A stretch of DNA of 64,000 bases. Origin: Sparassis latifolia. Taxonomy: Eukaryota; Basidiomycota; Agaricomycetes; Polyporales; Sparassidaceae. Shown here piece by piece: positions 46,201 through 58,600 of this stretch (within the stretch, counting starts at the first letter, position 1; every line of letters starts with the position of its first letter). The stretch is taken from the NCBI GenBank assembly GCA_018466975.1, contig CM031555.1:1364001-1428000 (forward strand), read 5' to 3'. A program made the translations under genes and the position numbers. The notes under the pieces are model-generated. The model ran no database searches and was not told the DNA's origin. It worked only from the letters and a program-made list of their open reading frames with translations.

Positions 46201-46981
46201 AAGTTGAAGGTATATGCTTCCACGATACTGAGAACAGAGAACATCAAAAACACTTTCAAGCTGCGCAAAGGCGCATATATGCGCTCTTACTTGTTGGGGT
46301 CTTGATTATCCTGAATATACATGAATATATGCGCGATATTCTGGGACCAGAGATATTACTCACGAGGTAGATTGCGAATATGAAACTGCGGAGGTATTGC
46401 TTCTGCAAAGCATCAAAAATTCCGTGTTCCTGATAAAATATGAGATAACGGCCAGTGTTCCCAACAAACTCAACACCGAATGAGGTGCTGCACGCACGAG
46501 GTAGTCTAGAAGTTTGTCCGCTTCCTCCGTGAACCCGCGAGTGACGGTCATGATTTTGAAGCCGCTAACATTGGATTTTCGACTGTTGTTCTCAAACGAA
46601 TCACTAGTATCGGATGGTTGCGAAGAAAGTGAACCTGGTCCTGATGAGGTGAGGTAACCTAGAATCGGCGGCGGCGGCGGAATCAGTTACCACCGACGAG
46701 GGGAGAATGTGAACTGACGAACTCTCAGAGAAATTTTCGGCTGGTAAGAGGTTTCTGAAACAAAGGTATTGAATTTTCACATCACGGTTGGATATATGCA
46801 CTCGAATATACCTGAGGTAGGTGATACAACCCAGACCTGCCTTGAGGAGCGTCTGAATGGACTGCAGGCTTTGTTGGGATGTCAAGGCCTCCTATACCGT
46901 GTCAGAACACCACATAGTAAAAGCGCCTTCCACCCATTACAGTACCTGAGTCTGGTCCGCTCTAACTGTCTGTGCTTGCAT
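43220..46981 (-). CDS. HOP1: Meiotic HORMA-domain protein Hop1
   Basis: This is a component of the meiotic chromosome axis that promotes inter-homologue recombination. The N-terminal exon starts MQAQTVRADQTQ, followed by EALTSQQSLQSIQTLLKAGL and GCITYLR, the start of the HORMA domain. It continues through TRGFTEEADKLLDYLV, FNFKVCSC, YHGVNVRVTSVSAYLPSAED and NNAPFLGT. A linker with DVTSG and Ser/Pro stretches follows. A PHD-like finger is split over introns: LDCECGVT, DCCMCEGGCKRW, IWCMGFHSAQDERIPAVFV and CFDCRV. Next come DLIMVHDLYPRMLARFRDLA and a winged-helix-like region ending near DDLGLMETSTRT. The basic tail ends SKKIKMSVGPAVDLGD. HORMA plus central zinc finger is the Hop1 layout. Its ATG is 128 bp from the divergent Trs23 ATG. 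Confidence 0.92.
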
Positions 46982-47109
46982 GGCGGAACAAGAGATGCAA
47001 CAAGAGGTAGCAACGACGCAGCCGCCGCGGCGACCTGGTGATGATCGAGAGCGGAGTTTGAAACGCGTGGTGACGCGACGCGTCTTGCTCACATGTTCAG
47101 CAGTCACCG
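46982..47109. promoter_or_regulatory. Short shared promoter between Hop1 and Trs23
   Basis: Only 128 bp separate the two start codons, which face away from each other, so both promoters must overlap here or extend into the neighbouring gene. No TATA box is evident. Confidence 0.6.
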
Positions 47110-47680
47110 ATGGCAATCTTCGGCCTCTGGGTATCCTTCTCCCTTTGAATTCTGCCAAATCTCAGAATATTAAGCACGTTTATGTCCAGGTTATTAACAA
47201 AGCTGGAGGTCTCATCTATCAGCGGAATATTGGAGGTAATATTCGTTGCAGTCGGCTCATTCGTCGCTGACGTGCTCCCAGATGGTCTCCCTAATCTAAC
47301 CTCCAATGAATACCTCGTCCTCGCCGGTACTCTACACGGTATTCACGCCATCACAAGTCGTCTGTCTCCTACCGGGTCTAGCTCCGGCGCGCATGTCATC
47401 TCTGGTGAGACCTTCAAGATGACGATCCTACTAACTGCGACGGGTGAGCAGTCTGTGCCTCGCATGTTGACCGTCTAGTTGCATACACCGCATTGCGTGC
47501 CCAGGCACCAAGTTCGTTATCCTCACTTCGCCGGTAGAGCCCACTGCAGAGTCGATGCTTCAGAAAGTGTACGAGCTGTACGCAGATGCAGTGATGAAGA
47601 ACCCTTTCCACACCCCAGAGATGCCCATCCGGAGCGAAGGATTCGATACAAAAATTACTGCTCTGTTGGGGACTTCATGA
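47110..47680 (+). CDS. TRS23: TRAPP complex subunit Trs23/TRAPPC4
   Basis: This is a core longin-like subunit of the TRAPP tethering complex, the exchange factor for Ypt1/Rab1 in ER-Golgi traffic. Exon 1 encodes MAIFGLW. Exon 2 reads VINKAGGLIYQRNIG. Exon 3 gives DGLPNLTSNEYLVLAGTLHG, IHAITSRLSPTGSSSGAHVI and ETFKMTILLTATG. Exon 4 gives TKFVILTSPVEPTAESMLQK, VYELYADAVMKNPFHTPEMP and IRSEGFDTKITALLGTS. Introns are at about 47131-47191, 47237-47281 and 47443-47504. Length and the NPFHTPEMPIR motif match TRAPPC4. Confidence 0.95.
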
Positions 47681-47861
47681 TGGATGTATAGATAGACAGC
47701 TCGAGATGTAATGTTTTACCACAAATCCTTGGCGATTCCTGTACATTACCGTCACACAAACCATACGCCACGTGTAGTTATGTAGAAGCGACGTCACTTC
47801 GAGCGCAGGAGTCTGCACCTTACCACCCCCACCATCTTGTCCCTGCCACTAGTCCACCATC

Positions 47862-48936
47862 ATGCCTAGAAAGACCACTAGTACGTCCCACAATTAGCCT
47901 ATATTCCCAAGTAAGTTGAGACACTGCAGCATCGGGCCAAGCAAAGGCACCTCGAGCACACGCCGTGTCCCGCCCAATCTCGCGCCCTTCCGTCACCTTC
48001 CAGAGCATCACTCCTGACGACGACAACATCGACGAGATACAAAACGATGACAATGCCGGAGATGACGGTAATGTAGCAGACGAAGAGTGAGCGCTGACAT
48101 CTGGCTGCTTTCGTTGCCCAGACTCTAGAGCCTCTTATGCACACTTGCCCTAGCATGATCGAAATGTTCACTATGCTGAAGGAATTCCAGCGTACGTTCG
48201 TCCAACGTCGTCAGCTCTATGCAGCTGATTCACTGTATGTACCCCGACAGGCCGCAAGTCTCTCAAGTCATCCACACGCTCCACCGCCTTCCAGAGTAAG
48301 AAGACCGCAATGTTCAACGAAGCACGCAAGAATGCAGAGGCAATCGTGCGCGACGGTATCACATACCTGTGAGCGCACAACAACTCCGAATCACTCACCG
48401 CCCAGAATCTCATTGAGCTCTCATCGCAGCGACGAGTGCAGGGCGAAGTTCGCGGAGTTACAGGCGCAGCAGACCTCGCAGGACGGCCGGCTCAGGGACC
48501 TCTCGTTGTTGTGGAAAACCAACGACGTATATTCGCGCGCATATAATTGTGTGCACGCTTGCCTCACTAACGCTGCTACTGACAGGAAGCCATCCGCGCT
48601 CTTCTTGGGGCTTATCCCCCTCTGATCGAGGACCTGTCGCACCGCAGAGCCGCGCACGTCAATGACACCAGCGCCATGCGTGAGTTCCTCTAGTCTAGCT
48701 ACAACATTATTCCTGATGATTATTGCTACTCTCAGTGGAAGCGCATTCGGCTGAGCGCCAGGCCTCCCGCCGCAGATTGCTCAAGAACGCGACGGCGCGG
48801 ATGGAGGAGAATCTGGAGAACCAGAAGGTGCGTACGCAGACTTTCTGTTGCCCTTCGCTGATACGCGCCCATGCATTAGATTGCAACCGATGCTAATGCT
48901 CTGATCAAACAATACACTGGTTTGCTGTTGTCTTGA
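47862..48936 (+). CDS. Coiled-coil protein of unknown function
   Basis: I do not recognise this protein. Inferred exons give MPRKTT, then QAKAPRAHAVSRPISRPSVT and an acidic stretch DDDNIDEIQNDDNAGDDGN. The acceptor TAG at 48153 leads to MIEMFTMLKEFQRTFVQRRQ. Later parts form long helices: FQSKKTAMFNEARKNAEAIV, SDECRAKFAELQAQQTSQDG, RLRDLSLLWKTND, EAIRALLGAYPPLIEDLSHR and ERQASRRRLLKNATARMEEN. It ends IATDANALIKQYTGLLLS. Heptad-like spacing predicts coiled coils along most of the length. The junction near 48238-48265 is unresolved: the frame shifts by one without a normal-sized intron. It could be a small cytoskeletal or kinetochore-type subunit, but nothing proves this. Confidence 0.5.
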
Positions 48937-49260
48937 CGCTCTCCCACCAGCTTCACGTCGTCACTATTCTCAGTCACCTCTCTTGACCCGATTACTGCTG
49001 CTTCGCCGGATCTTGATGATTCTAACTGTGTCGATTACGCTGCCCGACCTTAGACTGCTTCTGCCTTTCCCTCCTCGGAAACTCGTATATGGTGTGTCGC
49101 AGACCCTGATGTATCGCTCGTAATGAATCCCGCCGCTGTATCAATACACTGTATCTCTCATGTACTCAAGTTGCCGATGACAAGGCACAGATGTCAAACG
49201 AGCATCGTGGAGTTGTCCCAAAGCTCTACGTCCAAGAACTACTAGGTCACGAATCAATCA
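48937..49260. other. Convergent intergenic region with no gene seen
   Basis: It separates the coiled-coil gene (plus) from the glutaminyl cyclase (minus). No feature was recognised. Confidence 0.4.
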
Positions 49261-50679
<1,419 letters not shown>

Positions 50680-50801
50680 CGGACAGAAACAAAAATTACG
50701 GGGTTTACAAAAATGTAACAACGGTGTACAAAGCTTACGTTCTTATTCAAGTACAAGGTTACAAACGCTATAAGTCCATTGACAAGCTGGCTTAGCAATA
50801 C

Positions 50802-53800
50802 CTAGTACTCGGCGTAGTAGTCAGTGTCAAACGCGACGTTGCGCAGGCCGCCAAGTGCATCGTTACCACCGGCAGGCCCTTGAGCGGGCAGACCATCCGG
50901 CAGCTGCTCGAGGATGTTGCAAATCACACTGAGTGCGATTAACCCAAAACTATTTGCCGCAAAGAGCGACTTGTTCCGCACGCTGAAGTCCCAAGCTAGC
51001 CAGGCCTGCGAAAGGCCATAGACCAGCTCTCCAGTGGTTGGCACCTCAGTTGATGTCTGCTTGAAAAGCTTCGCACGGACGTCACGGGCGAGCATGCTTG
51101 AATGCAAGCGCATGCGATACGTCCGGTCCTGCCTCCAACGATGCTGCGAACACTTCGCCAAAATCGTGCCCACCACAATTTCCTCCTCCGTGAGCCGCAC
51201 TTCAGGAGCATCCGAGAGCGCATGGGTCATGCAGATGTAGCGTAGTTCGTCCCTGTATTTGTGGAATAGATCAAATATATCGGCTACGTCCTTGTCTTCG
51301 TTGTGGAAGCGATGGAGCTGGCGCTCAATATAGGGTTTCAAAGCTTTGGAAATTGAATCTGACAATGGTCGGGGGCGATGACCATCACTCGCTGCATTCT
51401 CCCCAGTTGGTGCGACCGAGGGCGGCGTGATTGTAATGCGCCGGTACATCTCGCCAAGAGCGCGAGTTGATTCGTAGTAGTCAGTTGAGCGAGGATCAGC
51501 CACTTCGGCCTGGCAAGGAAAGAAATGAGAGATGAACGTAGACGAACGCAGTGAGTAGCTAAACCTGGTGCCAGTCGGGTTTATATGGAATGAGGAATCT
51601 TGGGGAATCATGTATGTCTACGGCCTTGCCGTTCTTGGGATAATCCACTGCTTGGCTACATAACTGGGCAAGTTCAAGACAGCTCTTGTCCATCGTGCCG
51701 TTCTATACAGCATCGCATCAGCTTTGATGTTTGCTGTAAGAGGAGTAGTCTACCTTCGATTGGTCTTATGTCGGGATGAAGAGCTGATATCATCATGTTG
51801 TTCAGTTGAGTCAAGCCAGAAGAGAACTTACCTGCAATAATGAGGTGGCGGGTCGATAACAGACCCTGTACGAATATGAGTAAATGGAGAAAAACAGGAA
51901 CGCGATTTCCTCACTAAGACATCGGAATTGATATACTCGACGATAAAGTCACAGATGTCCTCAATCGTACTGTCTCGGTCCAATTCACTGGTGCCTGCAG
52001 ATTGGTATGAAGCGGGCTCGATTTGCTCGGTGACCAGGAGGGGTCCATATTTGATAAGGGTATACTCATCCCTAGGCATGGCAAGCGTCACTTGGCGGCT
52101 GAGGTTGCAATGAAAAGTCTTACCCGTCCAAGTCACCTCCACCAAGACATGAAGCTAAAGAGCGAACCCCTATGGGATGTCCTCAACAAGCATTATTACA
52201 TATAGCATCCGCAGGTACCCACCGACAGAGGGCAACACTACAACGTTCCTTAAGTTTCGGAAGGAACATAGTTGATCCGGTGGTGGAGCGCCGATGGCTC
52301 GAACTCTCTGTACTGAAGCGTTGAAGGCATGTTAAGGCAGGATGATCAACAATGATGTATCGCTTACTATCGCCTGGATGGACTACCGGACTCCTCGTGA
52401 TCATCACAGGACCTTTCAGATAGTTGGGCTCTGTGTCATCCGGCCCTTGAATGCAGGCTGCAGAACATGATTCATATAGTCTCTAACTGACCCAAATATG
52501 AGCTTGGACGTACCGAAAATCTCCCCTTCTCCCAACTTGAAAACGTTCTCGCGTCCGTCCGCCTCGTACGCTGGACCTTCATCTGCCACTCCCACCAACA
52601 AGTAACTTTCTGGCAAGGGAACTCGGGCGGCGTGCTTCATGCCTCGCAGCACATGGTTCTTGGCATAATGAATCAGTCTCTCAATGAAGGGATCATCTAG
52701 GACCTGGACGTCCTTCTCATGTTCTAAACCCATGCCAATAGCCTTCAAGCATTGCAGAATAAAGGAGAGCCTGTAGCCCGGTCCTAACGACTGTGCTTTC
52801 AAGAGAGCGATACACCGTGTTAGGGAATCGCTCGCAGTGTACACCTCCGCTTTTGCTTTCTCTAGCAGGTCTACGAATGCAGATTTCTCAACGCCGCGAT
52901 CTTCCATGATCATTACGAGCGGACTGAGTGGAATGCAGTAATGTCAAAAGGTGCACAGTTTATATCACACAGAAATCTCACCGGTTCAGAAACGAAGGTC
53001 GTGGACGGTCAAAGGCTTGTGCAATCTCGATCATAGCAGATTTTTCGTCCGATTCGAACTTTTTCATGGATGGTCTGAGGCACATCTTGACACCTTCTAA
53101 GAGCTCGTCGATGACTACCATGCCTTTAAATCCTGTTGAAGAGCGTGAACTACATGTCTGCTACTGATAGAAAGAAATTCTAACCTAAGAATCGAATTTG
53201 ATACTAGAGGATACTACGGTTAATTGACACGTGAATGATGAAGTGTGGACATACAGCTGACGGCTTGATGGTTCGCCTCTGAGATTCCGATCTGTCAGCA
53301 CAAAGTGCATCCCAAATCATATCACCGAGCTGTGGAGATATGGTGCCGACACCATCGGTGAATTCATATGATTTTGGGCCTATATCCGGCATTACTTTCC
53401 ATTGGTCTCTGGAAATCTTGACGGACGGATCGGTGGCAGTGAATGCCTGAGCAATTCGAGCTGCATACTTTGACGGAGCTTTTATGATCTCCTTGAAATC
53501 ACCGAGACCGTCTCTTATCTTCTGCGAGGTAACCCAGCCTTCAGTTGGATGCTGAAAGGGGTTCATGAACCACACTGCATGTTCGCGTAAAGCGGATTGT
53601 GAATACGCTAGGAATTCGAAGTGCCGTCCGCCTAGCTCGAATCCATTCTTGAGAACGCCACCGACACGATCTCTGAGCAAGGATGTTCCATCGACCTGAA
53701 GAAGGCCATCAGCCAAGTGGCTTTACTGAGATGCAGTGAGAACTGCTTACTTCACGCGCCCAACGATACTGGAGGCGATCTTCATCTCTGAAGTCCACCC

Positions 53801-55299
53801 TCACAAAATGTTCTTGGTGATCTGCATAGAGGCGAATTACACGATTAGATTGGATCACGTACGGACCCTCGAGAACAATTCTTGTAGGCGTGAAGGTTAT
53901 ATGGTGGCAAGAGAACATTCCCTTAGGCAAAGGAATCGGCGACAGATCCGTGCTAGAAGCAAGGATACGCTCGAAGCATTCTACAGGACTCTCCCGGGGA
54001 TCCCGAGAGCGCAATGCCTCTGTGAAATTCCGAAGGACGTCGGGAGCAACATCGCAACGCTGTCTATAAAGCTTGTTGATCGGTTCATACAGACGGCTGA
54101 GAATATCTTCGGTATTCAACAATCCGTTTCGTAGCAAAGCTTCGATCTGAAATGCGAGGGGCCAGTCAAACCCCTGCAGCCACATACGAACACTGTAAAG
54201 CTTCTTCGGCGTATAGAAACCCTCCTTGCTTGAGTCAATTTTGGCGAATATAGGCCGCTGAAGACCCGCGATGGTGCAGAGAGTGGCGAACTCTTTCATG
54301 TCTCGCTCATCGTGCAGAATGACCCGCATTTGATGACAGTAAGGAGCGACGCCTGCATGAGTTGCGTTGATGCTGTCGAGCCTTTGACGAAATTTCCGCC
54401 CGTCCACCCAATCTTTTCCCGTCAACTCCCTATTGAATCGTTGCTTCTCGAGCATCGGAGGAACGATTATGTCAAAGCAGACAACTGTAAAGTCGTTAAC
54501 ACGTGCAACTGGCGAGGCCATCTTTGAGCTAGCTTACACGGGTGACCAAAGTCAAAGCCAATTGCCATTCTTCGTATATTCGAGAAGTTGATCGCAATGT
54601 TATGAGCGATTTCCTCCGTCATGGTGTTCCCCAGCTAATTTAGGCACTCCGTTGACAGTGTGTGCTTAGTGCGAGAGAGGAAGATGCTTACTGTTATTCG
54701 GATTAGCTTGTGGTCATATTCGAACGAGAGTGAACCCGCTGATTTGTTCTCGTGACTTAACTCGAACTCCTCGGAGAATGCACGAGAGGCATTATCCGGA
54801 CTGCCCTTTCGACGGTAGAAAACTCCAAATTGGACTTTACTGACATAGATTCCCACATTTAACTTGCGCAAAATGTCCTCTCGCTCCTCCTCTATCTCTG
54901 GAGGGAGGTATGGTGTCTTGTCAAGCACGTGCGCTATGCCATAGGCTGGTTTGTTCCTGCTCTTGAAGAAGCGCAACTTGTGGTCTTTGATATGTACAGT
55001 GTTCCCCTGGCCGTGCAGCCACCTCAGAAATTTATCACCTATCTTACGAGAAGGTAGGACGAGTAAACCCGAGCCGTTGTTATTGATGCCATGACGCCCG
55101 GGGTTCAGGGTAACTTTGAAGTTCCTGACGCCACATATCACATAGATGCGAAAGATGACTAGTTCTGAAGCACTCACACTGGACGATCCTTTGGATCAGA
55201 AGGATTGAAGAACTCCTCCCCATGGAGAACTTCTCCGATTGCTCGTTTAACGTCCCAGACATTGGCGTCGAATGCGACGTCGGCCAGCTCCAACTCCAT
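50802..55299 (-). CDS. RNA-dependent RNA polymerase of RNA silencing (QDE-1/Rdp1 type)
   Basis: This cellular polymerase copies aberrant RNA into double-stranded RNA to feed Dicer in quelling or heterochromatin silencing. It starts MELELADVAFDANVWDVKRA, then FKVTLNPGRHGINNNGSGLL. Middle exons contain LHGQGNTVHIKDHKLRFFKS, FDWPLAFQIEALLRNGLLNT and EGFYTPKKLYSVRMWL. The polymerase core includes KSYEFTDGVGTISPQLGDMI, PESYLLVGVADEGPAYEADG, RSPVVHPGDSKRY and the catalytic GGGDLDGDEYTLI near 52050-52135, with the DLDGD aspartates split by an intron after the second Gly. The C-terminus ends FDTDYYAEY. Motif order matches full-length fungal enzymes. The start is the first ATG before a conserved first exon. 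It is unrelated to viral polymerases. Confidence 0.95.
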
Positions 55300-55638
55300 T
55301 ACACTCGAGAAGGCTAGTAGACAAAATAGTCAAGGTAATGGTGGTCGGAGGGGAGTAGGAGAGAGTTGCCGTGAGGATATGGTGAGAAGACTAGTGAGGG
55401 AGTGGCTAAGAAGAGCGCCTCATGTTTGCCAAGTTGGGGCACAGGACAATCGCGACACGATCACGTGGTCAAAATGACGCTCACGGCCAACACATTTTGT
55501 ACACTTTCTTACGCGCATTAGATGAGGACGATAATATAGAAAGCCTCGGAAATAAAGAAATAGCAAATAGTTTATCGGGAATATTCACTTGTACGGGATA
55601 CCTGTGCAGTCTTCAGTCGAGCAGTTCATTCATTCATC
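55300..55638. other. Intergenic region between Stt4 and the RNA polymerase gene
   Basis: Both flanking genes are on the minus strand. This 339-bp interval holds the polymerase promoter and the Stt4 3' end. No other feature was seen. Confidence 0.45.
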
Positions 55639-58600
55639 TTACAAATATGACGTACCGTTCTGGAGCTGAAGCCGAGCGATATCTATCAGCACGAGAAAGC
55701 CGTGGATATTAGACAATGCTCACTCTCTGGAATTCATCGTAGGCTGTGCTCCTGATATTCTCATGGGCATTCCGCACTACGGAGACCATCCATTCGGCGG
55801 CCTGACGCTCGCTAAGGCCAAGGGCAAACCGATCCTTGAGTCTCTTGATCGTTGGCTCGCCTTTGAATGATGGCAAGCTAGTATCGAGCATCAGTTGCAC
55901 AGTGCCAACCAACTGCTCCGCGTGTGGCCGGATCGCAAGGAATGCTTTAACAGTTAGCTGCTGGAAGAGCTGATAGCCTTGTGAGTAGCGACCACCCATC
56001 AAAACTACCATCTCATGGGTCAGCTTAAAAGAATTGGGCTCAAATTTGACACCCTGTCACTACGGTGAGGTTCAGTTACAGATGGGAAACGAGACAAGAC
56101 TCACTCCTGGACGTAATTACAACGGAAAGGGAATTCAGCTTTACGATCACGGGAGGAGAACAGAATGCTTATCTATGTCGAACAGGAACCCAAAGTCTAG
56201 GAGCCAGTATAGGTTAGTCACAAGAAAGTAGATGAAAATTTGTATCCATACCAATGTGGATAATGTGACCCTCTCCATCAATCATGATGTTGCCGTTATG
56301 GCGATCCTTCACCTGTAGAATATAACACACAACGGAATATGCGGCCATCGATTGAATGAAGTTCAAGCGAGCTTTCTGGAACTCGACTGTGTCTTCTCCG
56401 CCGTATTTGGCGATGAAGAAATCTAGAAGGTCGTTTACTTTTGCTCGCCCCATCTCATCTCGAGACGTTGCGTTAGGCACCACATCGATGACACCGCACT
56501 GGATCTAAACATTAGCTCAGAGCTTGGACACGCATCCTATCAGCACATACCCCAGGTGCTGTCGCAGTGACCCGGTACGGATAGAGATACAACGTTAAGC
56601 CGACACTGTGGAAGACGTTCTTGAACATCGCAATAACCTGAAGGGCCAGAACATCCTGACGACAATCGTCGCCGACCTTGAAGATCGCCTGTTGCCAAAC
56701 TTCGTATTCCCTTAAGTTCTCAGTTTCTTGCTCTTCCAGTAAATTATCGGGATCAGCGTCAATAACCGCCTTTGTCTTCCGCACTTTGAACGTGGCCATA
56801 AAAGGTGCCTACGAGGAGCGGAGAAGTTCAGCACGAAGTATTCGAGATAGACAACAGGCAAACCTTGGCATGACTCTGCAATGGACGCCCTGACTTCTTG
56901 TCGATATCGACGACTACACCGTCAGGATTACTAGGCAAATACACTCCAACTTCGACGCGGATCTTGGCCATTTCTTCATCAATTTTAGCCTTGTGACATG
57001 ATAGATTGAAACCATGATATGCGAGACAAAATGAACGACCGACCTTCTTCTCTGGCTTTGTTCTCTTGATGAACGGCTTGAGTTTGCCTGAAATCGATGT
57101 CACTTCACGGAAGAACCCGAATTCACGATCGTAGAATTCTCTTGCTTCGCCAGACAGGGAAGCCACGACTGAATCTGTCATCTGATCTAGGATGGGTTTC
57201 ACCGGATCTTCCTGCGATATCAATGAGGCTACAGACATGCTTGGATTCTTTTCTGGAAGCGTACGATTTCCCCAGCATCATCCTTGTAACAATTGGCCTT
57301 CATGTTCCAAATAATCTGATGACAGAAGAGCTGGGATATCTTGGCAGTCTCGAAAATAAAGCGTGCAACATAACCTGCTCATACTTAATTTGGCCATCGT
57401 CTACTGTAGCCTGAATATACGCACCGAGAGTATCGTAACGAAGAGCTTGAACAATTTGAGGGACGAAGAAGAATGTCACTTCAACCGGATGTTGTTCAAG
57501 GACTCGGTGAGCATATTGCAAGAGCAGAGGCTCGTTGCTATAGCGTCGTTCGAAGTAACTGATGGCCAAGACGGAAGGAACAGCAGCCCATAGTAGGATA
57601 TACTGTAGATGATCAGACACGACGCTGTACTGAAATACTACGGGGGACATACTTTCAGATCCCGCCGAACGCTTCTATCCAATCTCTCTCCGACGAGGAA
57701 ACTTAGCGCCTCCGGAACATCGAGCACATCAAGAGTGCTTGAGCGGACCAGCTTAGCGACTTCACTGTGAATTGTGGAGTTGTTGAAACGTTCCGTCAAG
57801 AACACTGCTATGGCGGGATCAATCTCCCATGTTCTACGAACAGTGCTAATCCAGGAGCTCTGGAAACCAGTGAGCATCAGACCCAATGGGTCAGCAACTG
57901 TAACATACGTCAAGCATCGTTTTCTCGATGGCCGTAAGATAATCCGACCCTCTGTTCGGATCATTGATTGGATTCGCCCACACAGTCAATCTAGAGATCT
58001 CATTCTCAATCAATAACCGAAGAGGAAGGTTGAGATTTTTGAGAGATGCCATGTAGGCTGCAGCATGTTATGGTTGAGTATACCATTGTTCTGTGAGGCA
58101 TGTCACCACGCACCAGCGTTCTGTGATGGAGACTGAGCAGGAGATAAGCTCGAAATGGTTTGGTAACCTCGAATGGAATCAGCCTGCAGGTACGAGAGAA
58201 ATTCCGATAGCAGCTTAATATCGGCATCAATCTGTACGCGATTTGCGCCGTACGACCACCTGTGATGTGTGACCAGGCCGAACCCTGGACTGAATTAGCC
58301 AACTCACTGTGGACGCACGCTGAACCACGAATATGCGGCGCGGTAAAGGTTCAACCTCAATGCGTGTTCACAATATGTATCCAAGTGGGAACTCTTCAGA
58401 GTCTCAAAGCCGAACAGTAAGAACGAGAAGATGGCTTCCCGTGCAAGAGGGTGGGTACTATACAATGTGTTAGGACGTGTTGATGCAGACAGAGTGCATA
58501 CTCAACCTGAAACAACGGTGAGCGCGAGCGGATGCTAAGGCCATGCGCTGAATGAGCAGCATCAGGCCCGGTCGGCGATACCTTGCAGCTTGCATTCGAC

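Noticed and set aside
50802..55299. Viral RNA polymerase insertion
   Set aside because: The DLDGD motif, domain order and introns are those of cellular silencing polymerases.
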